The notes: a model not told the origin generated them from the sequence alone. Positions 1 through 11,698 are shown, counted from the stretch's first letter. The stretch is DNA of 64,000 bases from Glutinoglossum americanum (GCA_020080175.1 JAGHQL010000063.1:60408-124407), one strand, 5' to 3'. Translations and numbers: made by a program.

Positions 1-2091
1 CAAAGCCGTCGGTAGAACGCCTCCCTTCAGTCGTTGAGATGGAGACGCATAACTTCACACGTGAAGAGATTGCAGAGAAGCGTATGTACCTTATGAACGA
101 CAACAAACAGCTTGATTGGTGCTTGAGTTCAGGAACTGGGCCTTTAGAGATCCAGTATCTCAATATGCTTGGGGCGCATAGCTCATATTGGTATTCGAGA
201 GATTTCGCGCGATTCCTGTGTTTGGAGGTGGGCAGGAAGGAAGGGAAGACAAACACCCTGGTGAATATGCGCCCTGTGAAGAATTCCGGCAGAAAGTGAG
301 GAGTTTCCCGCTGGCTTTGTGTTTTGCGTGCTTATGAGCTGGGTCTCTCCTATGAGCCACTCTCGCTTTTTTAGAGTTACAATTTTAGAGTTGTTCATTA
401 ACGGGGATCGCTACAGTCAGTAGTCACACACAAAGGGTTGAAAGCCTTCTACGAATAGGAAGATGCAAACCGCATTCTAAATTGGCATTGTTATTTCTCT
501 TTTGTGTTCCCTCTTCTCTCTTTGCCCGGCATTAGTTCAAACACCAACGCAATCGGTAGGATGAAAATTCTGTCCGCCTATAGCTCTCCAGCCAGGGAAG
601 AATAGGGAGAGTTCTCCACCTTGTGAAATTGTTTTTAGGAGAACTTGAAGAGTGTTGAGAGTAGGTAAGATGGATGGTGTGGTTTCAGACACTCCCCAAG
701 GTCTAGAGTTGTTTAATATTGCTTCACTTGCTAGGTTGTAGACCAAAGCTTTTGTGGAGGATTTCGTCCAGGGGAGAGAATGACAGGGGAGTCCCCATAG
801 AAGGTATTGTGCTGGCACGTCACGAGCTCGAACCGCATACAACGGTACATCGTCTGAAAGGAGTAGCAGGTTCCTGAAAGGGACCTTCCCGAGTAACGCG
901 CCGAGGGTTCCGCACGCAACCTACGTATCCTCGGGTAACAGCAAAAAAAAAAAAAAAAGGGGGGGGGTTAGCGCCTTCCCCCAGAGAAGCAAAAAGGTCC
1001 GGAGTTGTCCTTAGGTAGATCGCACTTCACGATGCATTTTCAGGATTTTAGGCCCCAAGACCCCCCGATGGAGTTATAGTGTTTACGGCCCCTGTTAGTC
1101 ATCCTTCTTCCACGTAGGTCAGTTTTTTTCTACAAGTCGATTGTGTCGGGGTTCGAACTGTTGACATGTCTTGCGTCAGGCCAACTCTCACCAGGTTGCC
1201 ACCCAATTGCGCTAGCTTGGGTTATGCAATCTTGTTCTTGTATAGAGTGAGATCTAACCTACATTCTTGCATTCTAGTTTGTTTGTTAGTAATAGCTGCC
1301 CTGTCTGATGTTATCGAGTCTGAAGGATATTAGCGCTCTCCTGGCGATGTGATCCCCCGGTGGGGGCACCATCGCAGTACCAATAATATGCTAGTGCACT
1401 CGGGGATCCATCAATTGCCGCATATACTAGATTCAGCTATGTGAAGACGGAGTAGATATCTATTGTTTCCAAGGTCGTACTTAAGAACCTCCCGAGTGAA
1501 TAAATCGAAAAGTTATGATATTCGAGAAATTATCCTTCCATGATAACTCATGCCAAACCAAACGATAACCCCCCTTTTTTTAAGTCCTTGTGCTCCCTTG
1601 GATAACTTAATGCTTTGACTTTTTGGGGTTTTTAGAATCTCTTTCGACGTTTCTTGTTTTATGCTAGTCGTGGTCAGCAAAGGGGGAGTCGTCTAGACCA
1701 CATTAATACAGTATATCAAGTGCCTCACTTGACCTATAGTACTGTAGTTTGAAGTTCAAAAGAACAATCGTGAGTCTTCACGATGAGCGGCTATAGTATT
1801 CTTCTGTATTACTGCGTTCTCACTTTTGTAATAATATACGAGTAGGACCTGCTAGGTAAGCCTATTGATCGACTGAAGCTAACAGACAACAAACGATAAA
1901 CCCACACACGTCCCCCCCACCCCCTCCCGCCCACAACACACAGACCACNNNNNNNNNNTGTTTTAGTGCTTTCTATCTTTTTTAAAAAAATCCAAGTAGA
2001 ACCTTCCAGGTAAGCCCCTTTGTTGAACGAAAACAAAAAAAAAAGAAAAAAAAACCCCCCCCCCCCCCCCCCCCAGCGGTCAGCACTTGGA
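1..2091. other. Non-coding left edge, with assembly gap
   Basis: I see no convincing gene here; the open frames are short and resemble no family I know. The stretch contains an A-run followed by a G-run near 943-969, a degenerate tRNA-like segment on the minus strand at about 1150-1220, a 10-base run of N at 1949-1958, and an A-rich run followed by about 18 C at 2033-2074, just beyond the acl1 stop codon. Confidence 0.6.
1949..1958. other. Assembly gap (10 N)
   Basis: Ten consecutive N bases. The flanks at about 1840-1890 and 1994-2040 look like imperfect direct copies of each other, so the gap may hide a collapsed or unresolved local duplication. Confidence 0.95.
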
Positions 2092-4367
2092 CTACAAGGC
2101 AACTTCCACTCTGCCCTCAGCCCCTGGGGCCGCACCTCCAAGACTAGGCAGCAAGTAAGTAATATCATCCCAAGGATGCCTATAGAGACCAGTTCTCAGT
2201 CTCTTTTGATCCAGATAGTGAGCAATCAAACCAATACTCCTGCCAAGCACAAAGAGACCGTTCAAAACGCCCATGTTGAGGTAGTCTTCGGCCTCTTCAG
2301 CGCTGAAAGCACCACAATTACGAAGTAGATCAACAAAGCAGACGGCAACGCAGCCATCGACATTGAGAATGAGATTGTCCTTCTTCGAGGTCGTGACGGT
2401 CTCGACAGCCAAAGCGTAATCGAGCAGCTTCGAGGTCGGGAATCGCTTCTTGACGAACTCTTTCACCAGCTCCACACGGAGGTCAGGGTTGTTGCGGGAT
2501 TTGACCTTATGTCCAATGCCAGGGACTATGAGAGATCGCGGTTAGCTCAGCACTAAATGTGGGCTCCTCAAACTACTTACTAAGCTTATTTTGCTTCCTC
2601 ATAGTGTCAACAAAGTCACGTGGGCTCAAGCCCTTGTCGAACGCCTTTGTGAATTCCTCAGCAGCACCATCGAGAGCACCTCCGAACCTTGAGCCAATAG
2701 TCAATAGACCACTGACCAATGCACTGATAAGATCTTTCCCGGCTCTCGTGGTAATGATGGTGTTCATGGCTCCTGAGACAGCGGGGCCATGATCAGCAGT
2801 CAACATGAGCACCATCTCTAGGAATTTACTAGCATAGTCGGGAAGTCTGCGGCGGAACCAGAGGAGAGACATGACACCTCCGATGCCAATATCTTCCTTG
2901 AAAACGTCCGAAATTGGCATACCCGCATAGAGAAGCTCCTGACCGCGATCGTCGGAGATCGTGGAGATAAAAGCTGCTGGTTTACGGATAAGACCAAGCT
3001 CCTGGGCCCAAGAATAATCAATCGGAATCTTCGGGGGCACAGGCTCTGGTTGTGGCTTGATGGTGCCCTCCTTGACCAGCTTCTTGTAAACTTTGCTAAG
3101 AAGCTCAGGCAGGTCCTCAAAGGTATCGGGAACGTAGATACCAGCTCCACGCATTGCGTTGTTCTTGGAAACTGCGGTTTCCAGCTGAGAATTTGCGAAG
3201 GATCCAGCGTGACCAAACTGAACTTCCGTCTTGAACATGCTCGCGCAAGTACCGATGGCCCATGCAACGACGGGTTTGGTGACAACACCAGACTTGACGG
3301 CTTCTATAACACGGTACTCTTCCACTCCGCCCACTTCACCCAAGAGGAGTAATATCTTGCATTCAGGATCGGCTTGGTATCGGAGTATATGGTCAATAAA
3401 CGTGGTTCCAGGGTAACGATCACCGCCGATAGCAACGCCCTCATACACACCGTCCGTAGTATTCGCAATAATGTTGTTAAGCTCGTTCGACATACCCCCA
3501 GACTTGGAGACATAGCCAACAGATCCCTTGCGGTAGAGCTTAGAAGCAACGATGTTGTCCATCATACCACCAGTGTTACCGATCTTAAACGCACCAGGTT
3601 TGAGACCTCCAACAGTAGCAGGGCCTATGATAGTGATGCCTTTCTTCTGTGCGACATGTAGGATTTCACGAGCGCGCTACATGTTTCTACTTCAGCATGT
3701 TTTCTACCAAGAATTGGGGGTTGATTCTTACTCTCTCGGGGACACCCTCTGCAATGATTGCAATTGATTTGATTTGTGGGTATTCCATCAATTCCATAGT
3801 TGAACTATACACACTTCGGGACGAGGCAAAATTGACAACGGTGTCTACATCGTTGTGCTTCGCCATTGCTTTTTCGACATTCTGGTAGACTGGAAGTAGA
3901 GTTTCGCTGGTACCCCAATACCTGTAATGACACTAATTTTAGCCTACGGATCTGAAGAAGTTGTGGCCATGCATTAAGGATTGTTAAGCTTAAGGGAACT
4001 TACATCTTGCTCACGAACTGTCCACCAAAGGTATAAATGATACCTGCTACTGAAGGGGTGGACCGTTTGCAGATAAAGTCGAAGTCCAGCATGCCTTGCA
4101 CGGCCCTGGGCTGAAGGCCACTGCCATTGGACTCTGTTAACATCCGTTTCTAACCGCCAAAGATCTGCATAGCTTCCATGAACAATGAACAATCGGGGAT
4201 GCTCACTAGACAAAGCATCTGGTCTTGTTATGAAAGAGGGTATGTGCAGCATTAGGGCTCAATGGCCGACTCGGTGCAGTGAATCTGCGGATGTTGTCAT
4301 TGGCAGACAGCGTGGCATTGGAAGAAGCGTCATTTGTACTTTTCGGAGAGGGGTCGGCCGCAGGCAT
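2092..4367 (-). CDS. acl1: ATP-citrate lyase subunit 1 (CoA-ligase and citryl-CoA lyase part)
   Basis: This is one of two subunits of cytosolic ATP-citrate lyase, which converts citrate, ATP and CoA to acetyl-CoA and oxaloacetate for lipid synthesis and acetylation. Five exons on the minus strand: 4367-4207, 4120-4004, 3921-3732, 3676-2581 and 2525-2092. Their sum, 1998 nt, gives 665 aa, the usual size for the fungal subunit. Visible signatures are [19 protein letters not shown] near residue 55, the succinyl-CoA-synthetase-like part with GPATVGG, the phospho-histidine site [10 protein letters not shown] (His about 312), and the citrate-synthase-like C-terminal half with GIGHKVKS and [19 protein letters not shown]. 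The start [10 protein letters not shown] is followed by NDNIRRF, as expected for the family. It lies head to head with acl2. The protein ends shortly after the conserved HPWDD motif, and a poly-C tract lies just downstream. Confidence 0.96.
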
Positions 4368-5516
4368 GATGGCAATTGGCTATAGAATAGAGTCGTTGAC
4401 TGCAGACCTTTTGGAAGATTATTAGCTATGTACAGGCCAGTGCAAATCGCATGATACAGTCAGTCGAATGAGACCTTGGCCCCGCGATTATATTTTGTAA
4501 AAAGGTCGGAAGTGTCGACTTATGTGCCGGTCAGGAAACACTCACCAGTACCAAACTTACTATAATCTTCTGAATGCGAAAGTTTGAGTGTTCAGCTCAA
4601 GTAGTGGTATTGACTGAGTGCGGGAAATACAAGGTTGAGGGGATATGTACGAGTTCTTGTCTTGAATGCGGTAGCTGTTCTGGAATTTCGGGATCGTAAA
4701 TCTGGTGAGACCCTGATTTGCATGGAGCAAGGGAGTCGCGTTGGTTGGGCAACTTTAGCGCGTTGCTGAGTTGGACCAACAACGATCTGCGTCTACGGAG
4801 TGGGCGTCTTTGTTTTTGGTCGGGGCTGATCCGCTTAACAGGGGTTGGAGAAATGTTGGGGAGCCGTCACTTCAGGTCCGATACCAACTGAATCGCCGGT
4901 CTCACCTCACGCGCTCGTGTTGTGTTGGACTGCCGTAGTTGAACGCCGGGAAATTCAAACTCCCCGTCACGGAGTGAATAGATTGGTGGCTGTGGTCGGA
5001 CTTGATGGCTCCTTCCGAAGGCTAATTGTCCTTGCAAACCCAGTGGGACCCATGGTTCAGCCCCAACCCTCAGTTTAACGAGAGCCCAACACACAAATCT
5101 GCAAATTCCGTTGATGTTAAGCGAGGAGCCGGCGTTTGCTTTCCATTCCCCTGGTGATCCTCGACTCACTATAGTTACCAAACATAACAGTGACCCAAAT
5201 CACCTCTTTTCCCTTCGTGAGCCGGACTAGCCACGCAGCTGATTGATTGATTGTCCTAGAACTCCGGAATCACGTAAGTCTGTGTCAGTGTTCGCTCACT
5301 CCTTGAAAGCCTGTGGCCTGGAATTTGAAAGTCCCCTTGCATCTGTAATTCAAAGTCGCTGTCGTCCGGCTTCATATTTTCCATTGCCGTACTTGCTGCC
5401 CCTTCTGCACCTCTAATTTGGCCCTTTTTTGTCCACTTTGGAGTTCTGACGTCCAGGCTCACATTATTGTACTTCAGACTAAGACTACCTGATCCACAGC
5501 CTTTAATCCGTTAAGC
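4368..5516. promoter_or_regulatory. Shared divergent promoter of acl1 and acl2
   Basis: The 1149 bp between the two ATP-citrate lyase start codons contain no credible gene. Both subunits are needed in equal amounts, so this region is inferred to drive both. No specific binding site could be assigned with confidence. Confidence 0.7.
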
Positions 5517-7521
5517 ATGTCCGCCAAATCGATCCTCGAGGCAGACGGCAAAGCCATCCTCAACTACCACCTCACACGAGCTCCAGTGATCAAGCCAACT
5601 CCTCTCCCGCCCTCTGCAACGCACAACCCCCCACCAAAGCTTGCTTCTCTTTACTTTCCTGAGGATGCCGCTGTCTCTGATGTCCTTAATCAGGCCGAGA
5701 GCAAGTATCCATGGCTGCTGGCTCCCGGTGCGAAGTTTGTTGCGAAGCCAGATCAGTTAATTAAACGACGTGGAAAGAGCGGGCTTTTGGCATTGAATAA
5801 AACCTGGCCAGAAGCGAGGCGTTGGGTAGAGGAACGTGCTGGAAAGCCAGTCAAGGTCGAGACGGTGACCGGTGTACTAAGACAATTTCTGGTGGAGCCA
5901 TTCGTGCCACATCCTAACGGAACGGAATACTATATCAACATCAATTCCGTGCGGGAGGTATGTTCTCTTGTTCACCTTACGCCCCGCTGCCTGCCTATGC
6001 CCCATTGTATTTCTCTAGCTTTTCTAGCTTGTACGTTTGCATCTCTTATCATAAGTTCGAGAGTGCGCAAAGCACTCGGGTGTTGGGGGTTAGGGTCTGT
6101 TATCTCTATGGTGGTTTGAGAGGGTAGCAGCAGCCTTACACGGGCCGACCGCCCGCTCGGAAGTTCCATGCGGGCCAACGGATGCCTGACCCCTACCATC
6201 TCCCGGCATGTGCTCCACCAATTTTTATCAACATTTGTTCCTGCATATTCTCATCTGTGGCTCCTAATGTCATTTTCGCTTATTTTGCATCATTGGTCAA
6301 TTATTAGTGCCGTACCCATTGCATGTTTGATTGGCGGGGCAAGCTAATCGTAAATTAATTTTTAGGGTGATTGGATTCTCTTCACTCATGAAGGAGGTGT
6401 TGACGTTGGCGATGTTGATGCCAAAGCCGAAAAGATTCTCATCCCCGTTGACCTCTCGCAATACCCATCAAATGAGCAGATTGCGGCAACACTTCTCAAG
6501 AAAGTGCCCAGGGGTGTACATAAGGTCCTTGTGGACTTCATATCCAGGCTATATGCAGTTTACGTTGACTGCCAGTTTACGTAGGCAACCCATCCCCACC
6601 AGTGCATTGACCGGGTGAGTCGCTGACATCCTTTTTCCTCAGGTACCTCGAGATTAACCCTCTTGTGGTTATTCCAAATGCCCAAGGCACATCCGCCGAG
6701 GTACACTTTCTGGACCTAGCAGCGAAACTTGACCAAACCGCAGAATTCGAGTGCGGTGCTAAATGGGCTGCTGCTCGAAGCGCCACCGCACTTGGCATTC
6801 CTGGTGCTAGTATCGCATCTGAGGGCAACAAAGTTAGTATCGATGCTGGGCCACCAATGGAATTCCCTGCGCCGTTTGGCCGTGAGCTGAGTAAGGAGGA
6901 AGCCTACATCGCCGAGCTTGACGCGAAGACAGGAGCGTCCCTTAAGCTTACTGTCCTCAATGCCGAGGGGCGTATTTGGACACTTGTTGCTGGTGGCGGT
7001 GCGTCTGTTGTCTATGCGGATGCAATTGCATCTGCGGGATTCTCAAGCGAGCTGGCCAATTACGGCGAGTACTCGGGTGCACCCACAGAGACGCAGACCT
7101 ATCATTATGCTCGGACTGTGCTTGACCTAATGCTTCGTGCTCCTATTCACCCCGACGGCAAAGTCCTCTTCATTGGGGGTGGTATTGCCAACTTCACAAA
7201 TGTAAGCTTCTTACCCTTTAACCTCGCCCAGGATTACCTATATTGATAAACTATTTTCGTCCTTAGGTTGCATCGACTTTCAAGGGTGTTATTCGTGCTC
7301 TTCGTGAAGTTGCTCCAGTTCTTTTGGAGCACCGTGTCCAAATCTGGGTTCGTCGTGCGGGTCCCAATTACCAAGAGGGCCTCAAAAACATCAAGGCGGT
7401 TGGGCAAGAGTTGAAGTTGGACATGCATGTCTATGGCCCTGAGATGCATGTAAGCGGAATTGTGCCTTTGGCACTTGTGCCAGGAAAGAACAAGGGGGAT
7501 ATTAAGGAATTTGGGACTTAA
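5517..7521 (+). CDS. acl2: ATP-citrate lyase subunit 2 (ATP-grasp, citrate-binding part)
   Basis: This is the second subunit of ATP-citrate lyase. It corresponds to the N-terminal half of the animal enzyme, with ATP-grasp and citrate/CoA-binding regions. Four exons: 5517-5957, 6366-6580, 6643-7201 and 7267-7521, 1470 nt, 489 aa, the normal length for the fungal protein. The start [19 protein letters not shown] is typical. Recognisable blocks are [14 protein letters not shown] near residue 80, YLEINPLVV after the third exon starts, [14 protein letters not shown], and [20 protein letters not shown] spanning the last intron. The first intron is long (about 408 nt) and the others are short. The gene is transcribed away from acl1, and the two products form one enzyme. 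Confidence 0.96.
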
Positions 7522-8092
7522 GTGGCTACTTGTTGTGATACATGGCCACGGGAAGCTGATGAAATAGAGAGTTATGGGTGTCTTTCCAACAGTTGTATCC
7601 CTATGCTACGCCGTCATTGGGGCCTCTGCGATTGCTGTGTTTGCAAAAATAATGGCGCCCACTGTTTCGACCTCTGTTGTTAGAAGGGGCGGTAGTAATA
7701 CAAAAATGCATACTTAAGACATCACTTTATCTAATATAACACTCAAATGGCCGGATGAAGTATAACCGAGCTTTTCAATGAACTTTAGACTAGTACAAAT
7801 CCTGGTGTTGAATAGCCTAGGTGGGGAAAAGGCATATACAGTGTATTATGCCCAACTTCTATCACTAAAGTAAAGCTGCAGAATAATGGTGGTAGTTAGA
7901 AATAATCTAAAGCGAGAGATACTAGGGGTTTGTGAAAATATGCTATATAAGCTGGAGGTGTGCTTAAGCAGCATCCAATAAACTGTGTAGGGACTTGTTT
8001 TACGAAAAGGTATGTATACACTCTTTAATTTGATTGGGGGAGATTATAGAATCACATCGGATTTAATTTTTGGAAACAAAAATAAGTTTTTT
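7522..8092. other. Intergenic, tail to tail
   Basis: The 571 bp between the acl2 stop and the stop of the convergent Spartan-like gene show no coding signal. It presumably holds the two 3' ends and terminators. Confidence 0.6.
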
Positions 8093-9179
8093 TCACGGCG
8101 GGTGTTCCACGTCAAGGTGTTCGTTCACACGGTCTTCAGTCATGGGACTGTTGCATATGGGGCATTCGACGACGAGCTTTTTGTTGTCTGGTGCGGGGTG
8201 CGGTGTGGCGGGTGGATCTAAGTCGTGGGGGCGTTTGGAGGTGGGGCTATGGAGGGTTGGTGCGGGTGGTCCTGTCGTCGTTAACGGCGTCGAGTCTTTC
8301 TTTTCTTTCTTAATCCACCCATCGAGGTTGTTCTTCTGTTTTCCTGCTTGGCTCGTCTTCACCGCCCTCGGCTGCGATGGTTTTGGTTCCGGCTCAGCGA
8401 TCTTTGTCCATACACCTCCGCATTCCTCCTCGTGGCGAGCGAACCATGAATCGCTCTTCCCAGGGGGCCGGTTCATGGCTCGTTTCACGAGGCCGAAGTG
8501 GGGTGGTTTTTGGCGGCAGTTGCCGGAGCATTGCCAGATGTGCGTACGGTAGGCGTCGACTTCGGCATGGAAACCGTGGTGGGTGGTGATGTTAGTTTTT
8601 GCATGGGCGTTGATGGATGATGCGAGTAGGAGGAAGCCTGGGCCGTGGCCGTCGTCGCTTGGGGATGACCGAGAATGGTGGTATGATGTGGTGAGGAAGA
8701 GATAGGCGTGGATGGATCCGGGGTATTCTGTCAGCAGAGTTGCTTTTGCATGTGGATGAAGGGATGTGTACTCGTGTAGTAGGGTGTTGATTATATCTTC
8801 TCGCGGCCGGTATTTGAGGAGAGCTTCGGATAATTTTAACCGTATGGGTTTGTATTTGCCGTGGTCATCCTTGATTAGCTCACAGATGCCTGCGCAGCTT
8901 CGAAGGAAATAGTTAGGATGCCATTTTGTTAATATTACTAGGTCTAGCTTACAGGGTGAGACGCTTGGACCATGACACCTCTACATTTCCCGAGAGGCGA
9001 CCACAGAAGTAAAGCACATCGTAGAGAGGAAACAGCTCATGGACATCTACAAATGGGTTACCGTCATCTGTGTGTAACAGACGGTCGATTTGTGATTTTG
9101 CCGACTGCTGAGGAGTAGATGGAGAATCGAATGAGGATATGGCCTGCAAGGCAGCCTCTTCATCAGTGACTATGGGCAT
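8093..9179 (-). CDS. Spartan/SprT-like DNA-protein-crosslink protease
   Basis: A SPRTN-family metalloprotease that degrades proteins crosslinked to DNA. Exons 9179-8953 and 8897-8093 give 343 aa if read through; an upstream in-frame ATG at 9323 is possible. The order is SprT N-terminal part (VDVHELFPLYD, VEVSWSKRLTLCAGICE), the active-site region after RPREDIINTLLHE, the zinc-like segment (HIWQCSGNC, GLVKRAMNRPPGKSD, EEECGGVWTKI), a low-complexity linker, and a C-terminal UBZ4-like finger (VECPICNSPMTEDRVNEHL). The HExxH motif is interrupted: between LLHE and IHAYLF lie 54 extra bases (8718-8771) that begin with GT, carry a CTGAC branch-like site, and end in GG instead of AG. Removing them gives HESIH and a 325-aa protein. 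Left in, the frame stays open but the motif is broken. Confidence 0.85.
8718..8771 (-). other. Putative non-canonical GT..GG intron in the Spartan-like gene
   Basis: This 54-nt segment lies inside the active-site codons. It starts GTACAC, has GCTGAC about 14 nt before its end, and finishes CCCCGG. Its length is a multiple of three with no stop, so retention keeps the frame but separates HE from the second histidine. It could be a natural non-canonical intron, a lost acceptor, or a single-base sequence error (A to G). Confidence 0.55.
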
Positions 9180-9763
9180 GATCCGTTGGATTTGTCCTAC
9201 AGGGAGATGGTAGGATAAACGATGTAAGGTACCACGCCAGCGTTGCAATATCGTTTGCGGGAACCTCACAGCCCTACAGAGAGGGGCATCCTGGGTCTTT
9301 GCTGTGGCGTTGATTGGCCCCAAACATGTCAGGCGAGGCGGCTCTGCGGAGGAATGAGTTGCACCTCATGGATATTCCGACGCGACAACACCCTCAGCCT
9401 TCAACCTCTGCAGCACAATGCATTCGACCCACCTATTGATCTATTGAACCATTGTGACAGCCTCTAATCCTGGGCTTCTATTACCGTCTATTGTTCCGGT
9501 GTTGGTGGAGGTTTTTCGACTAGCATCTCGCAAACACTGGCCACAGCGTACTCTGCCGTCCAGCTCTCTCTTGCCATGCCAAACACCAAGCCCACTCATC
9601 CCAAGCTCGTCGACACACCTCTTGACAGAGCAAGCGACCACCACAACAAATACTCTGCTTATTTGTTTGATACCACCCGCTAAACAGCTACTTTAACAAC
9701 TCTCTACCTCCTACCCTAATTTCACCGACTCATCGATTCAGCGCTTCGCAAATCCAGCAAACC
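9180..9763. promoter_or_regulatory. Divergent promoter region, Spartan-like gene and SUMO protease
   Basis: The 584 bp between two outward-facing genes contain no convincing gene. The part next to the plus-strand start is rich in C and T, as is common upstream of filamentous-fungal start sites. Confidence 0.5.
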
Positions 9764-11698
9764 ATGTCTCTGCATTCAATGCTGGCAGAGACATCTTTCA
9801 GCTCGCCTATTATGACAGCCGCTGGCGATTACGCAGACACGATGGATTGGTCACCAAACTATACGAGAAACAACGTTGACCTCACATATCCCTGCAAACC
9901 TGCGCTCCATCTTCGTGGCGGCTACGACAGCGAACTCGGCAGGACAGTGAGTTTTCATAGACGTCGTAATGAAGAGCTTCGACACCTGGGTCTCCGTAAA
10001 GGCTTGGTGAGGGAAGAGGGATTTTCAAGGAAACGGAAACGTCTTGCGCAGGAGGGAGAGGGCGGTGACGACGTGGGAGATCTTTTGGTCACAGATGCGT
10101 TGAAAGCGTCTCTTAGGCTAGAACGTCAAGGTATCGCGACTATTGACGATACGGCGGTTAGTGACCCGGACGCGACAATTGGACAGCAGCTATTGGAAAT
10201 CTCCAAGGTCGCTGCATTCTCTCTCTTATGCCTCCCGTTGGTTCCTGCCATGATCGCTTCTTCGGCAGTGAGCAGCTTTTTCGAAGCAGCACGTACGAAA
10301 TTCTGGGGCCGATTAACCAGCAAAGGTGCTTCCGCTGTAGTAGCCGTCGGTGAGGCTGCTCGAGAGCCTCACCGTCAACATAGGAGAAAGAAACGGCGCC
10401 ATGCGAAAAAGAGTTCCCAGATTCCCAAACACGTCTCCGGAACGGATACGCTTCCGCATACGCAACTCCCCAGTCGAGAGGCACCTCAAAATTCCCGAGT
10501 TCCTGATGGCGATCCACTTGTGGAACTTAAAGACCCGCTTGTTTGGGTCCGTACTCAGTCGAACGGCAGCGTTGGCCATGCAGTCACCACGAAAATGACT
10601 CGAGCGGACATACAGGAGAGGTACTTTAGGGACGCTGTGGAGGATGTTACAACTGAAAAACCTCTTGAAGATGTCATGAGGAGCGAGGCAGGAAGAGTTG
10701 AGATGTCGTTTTCTAAAGAACAGGAAGTTATTGACCTAATCAGGGAATGTGAGATCGGTCTTGGAGCGACAGTGCCTTCGGTTCAGAGGTATAGCAAGAG
10801 ATTCACAGCAAAGGCGAGGAAGACGAAGGAAGAGCAGGATAGGAAGGAGAAGGAACGCCTAGAGGCAGAGGCAGCCGCTAGAGAAAAAGAATTGGCAAAA
10901 GCGAAACTGCTCGAAAGACCTATTCCCCATAGGCCGGTTATCAAGCCCTTGAGTTCCGAGTGGGAAGCCAAGGTTGATGCGCTCATGAGAAAAGGTCCCA
11001 ACGTGGCGGTCGCGCGAACCTCCACCGGACAGGAGTTGCTGCAGAGGTCGTTTAGAACACTATTACCAAATCCTGGGGAACTCGGGTGGTTAGACGACGA
11101 GATTATCAATTCATACATGCAGGCGATCGTGGATTACGGGAATGGGGATAGCGGAGCCAAACGTGTGGGGCCTCCGAGATATCATGCTTTCAACAGTTTT
11201 TTCTATAAGAAACTCACCGAAAGCGGTCCGGGACCACTTGCCCGATGGAGCAAAAGAGCGAAAATCGAAGGTGATAGAATCCTCCAGGTCGAGCTAATAT
11301 TTATCCCTCTTCACCTTGAAAATCATTGGACCTTGCTCGCTATCTCGGGAACGAAGAAGAGCATTGAATACTTCGACTCTATGAACGGCTCTCCAGTAAG
11401 ACATCTGAAACATGTAAAAGCGTGGCTGAAAAACGAACTGAAAGAGAAATGGGTGGAGGATGAATGGAGGGTGCCGAACACTTTAGGTCCAAGCCAAAGG
11501 AATGGTTGCGACTGCGGGGTTTTTACGGTCACCACCGCAAAGATGCTCATGCTTGGAATAAGCCCGCTGGCATACTCACAAAAAGATATACAGACGCAGC
11601 GGCGACGAATGGCAGCTGAGCTGCATTATGGTGGTTTCAAAGACGAATTTTCGCCCCTTGGGCCACCAGGAGGAGGTGGGACCTGGAACAATCAGTGA
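9764..11698 (+). CDS. Ulp1-type SUMO (ubiquitin-like) protease, C48 family
   Basis: A 644-aa protein encoded by one uninterrupted exon. The N-terminal two thirds are basic and low in complexity, with KRKR and RRKKRRHAKK clusters that look like nuclear-localisation signals and a short hydrophobic stretch around residues 145-170. A charged helix rich in Lys/Glu lies near 350-390. The C-terminal 220 residues form the cysteine protease fold: WLDDEIINSYM, YHAFNSFFYKKL, then His521 in ENHWTLLAI, Asp538 in EYFDSMNG, Gln578 in GPSQRNG and Cys584 in CDCGVF. The complete catalytic set and spacing match Ulp1, which matures SUMO and removes it from targets, usually at the nuclear periphery. An adenovirus-type or Ulp2 assignment is less likely given the motif spacing. 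Confidence 0.93.
   Translation: MSLHSMLAETSFSSPIMTAAGDYADTMDWSPNYTRNNVDLTYPCKPALHLRGGYDSELGRTVSFHRRRNEELRHLGLRKGLVREEGFSRKRKRLAQEGEGGDDVGDLLVTDALKASLRLERQGIATIDDTAVSDPDATIGQQLLEISKVAAFSLLCLPLVPAMIASSAVSSFFEAARTKFWGRLTSKGASAVVAVGEAAREPHRQHRRKKRRHAKKSSQIPKHVSGTDTLPHTQLPSREAPQNSRVPDGDPLVELKDPLVWVRTQSNGSVGHAVTTKMTRADIQERYFRDAVEDVTTEKPLEDVMRSEAGRVEMSFSKEQEVIDLIRECEIGLGATVPSVQRYSKRFTAKARKTKEEQDRKEKERLEAEAAAREKELAKAKLLERPIPHRPVIKPLSSEWEAKVDALMRKGPNVAVARTSTGQELLQRSFRTLLPNPGELGWLDDEIINSYMQAIVDYGNGDSGAKRVGPPRYHAFNSFFYKKLTESGPGPLARWSKRAKIEGDRILQVELIFIPLHLENHWTLLAISGTKKSIEYFDSMNGSPVRHLKHVKAWLKNELKEKWVEDEWRVPNTLGPSQRNGCDCGVFTVTTAKMLMLGISPLAYSQKDIQTQRRRMAAELHYGGFKDEFSPLGPPGGGGTWNNQ

Noticed and set aside
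3974-4252. Minus-strand open frame of 92 codons overlapping acl1
   Set aside because: It is a shadow frame of acl1 exons 1-2 and reads through their intron.
8012-8589. Plus-strand open frames over the Spartan-like gene
   Set aside because: They are antisense shadows; the minus strand carries the recognisable SprT and UBZ motifs.
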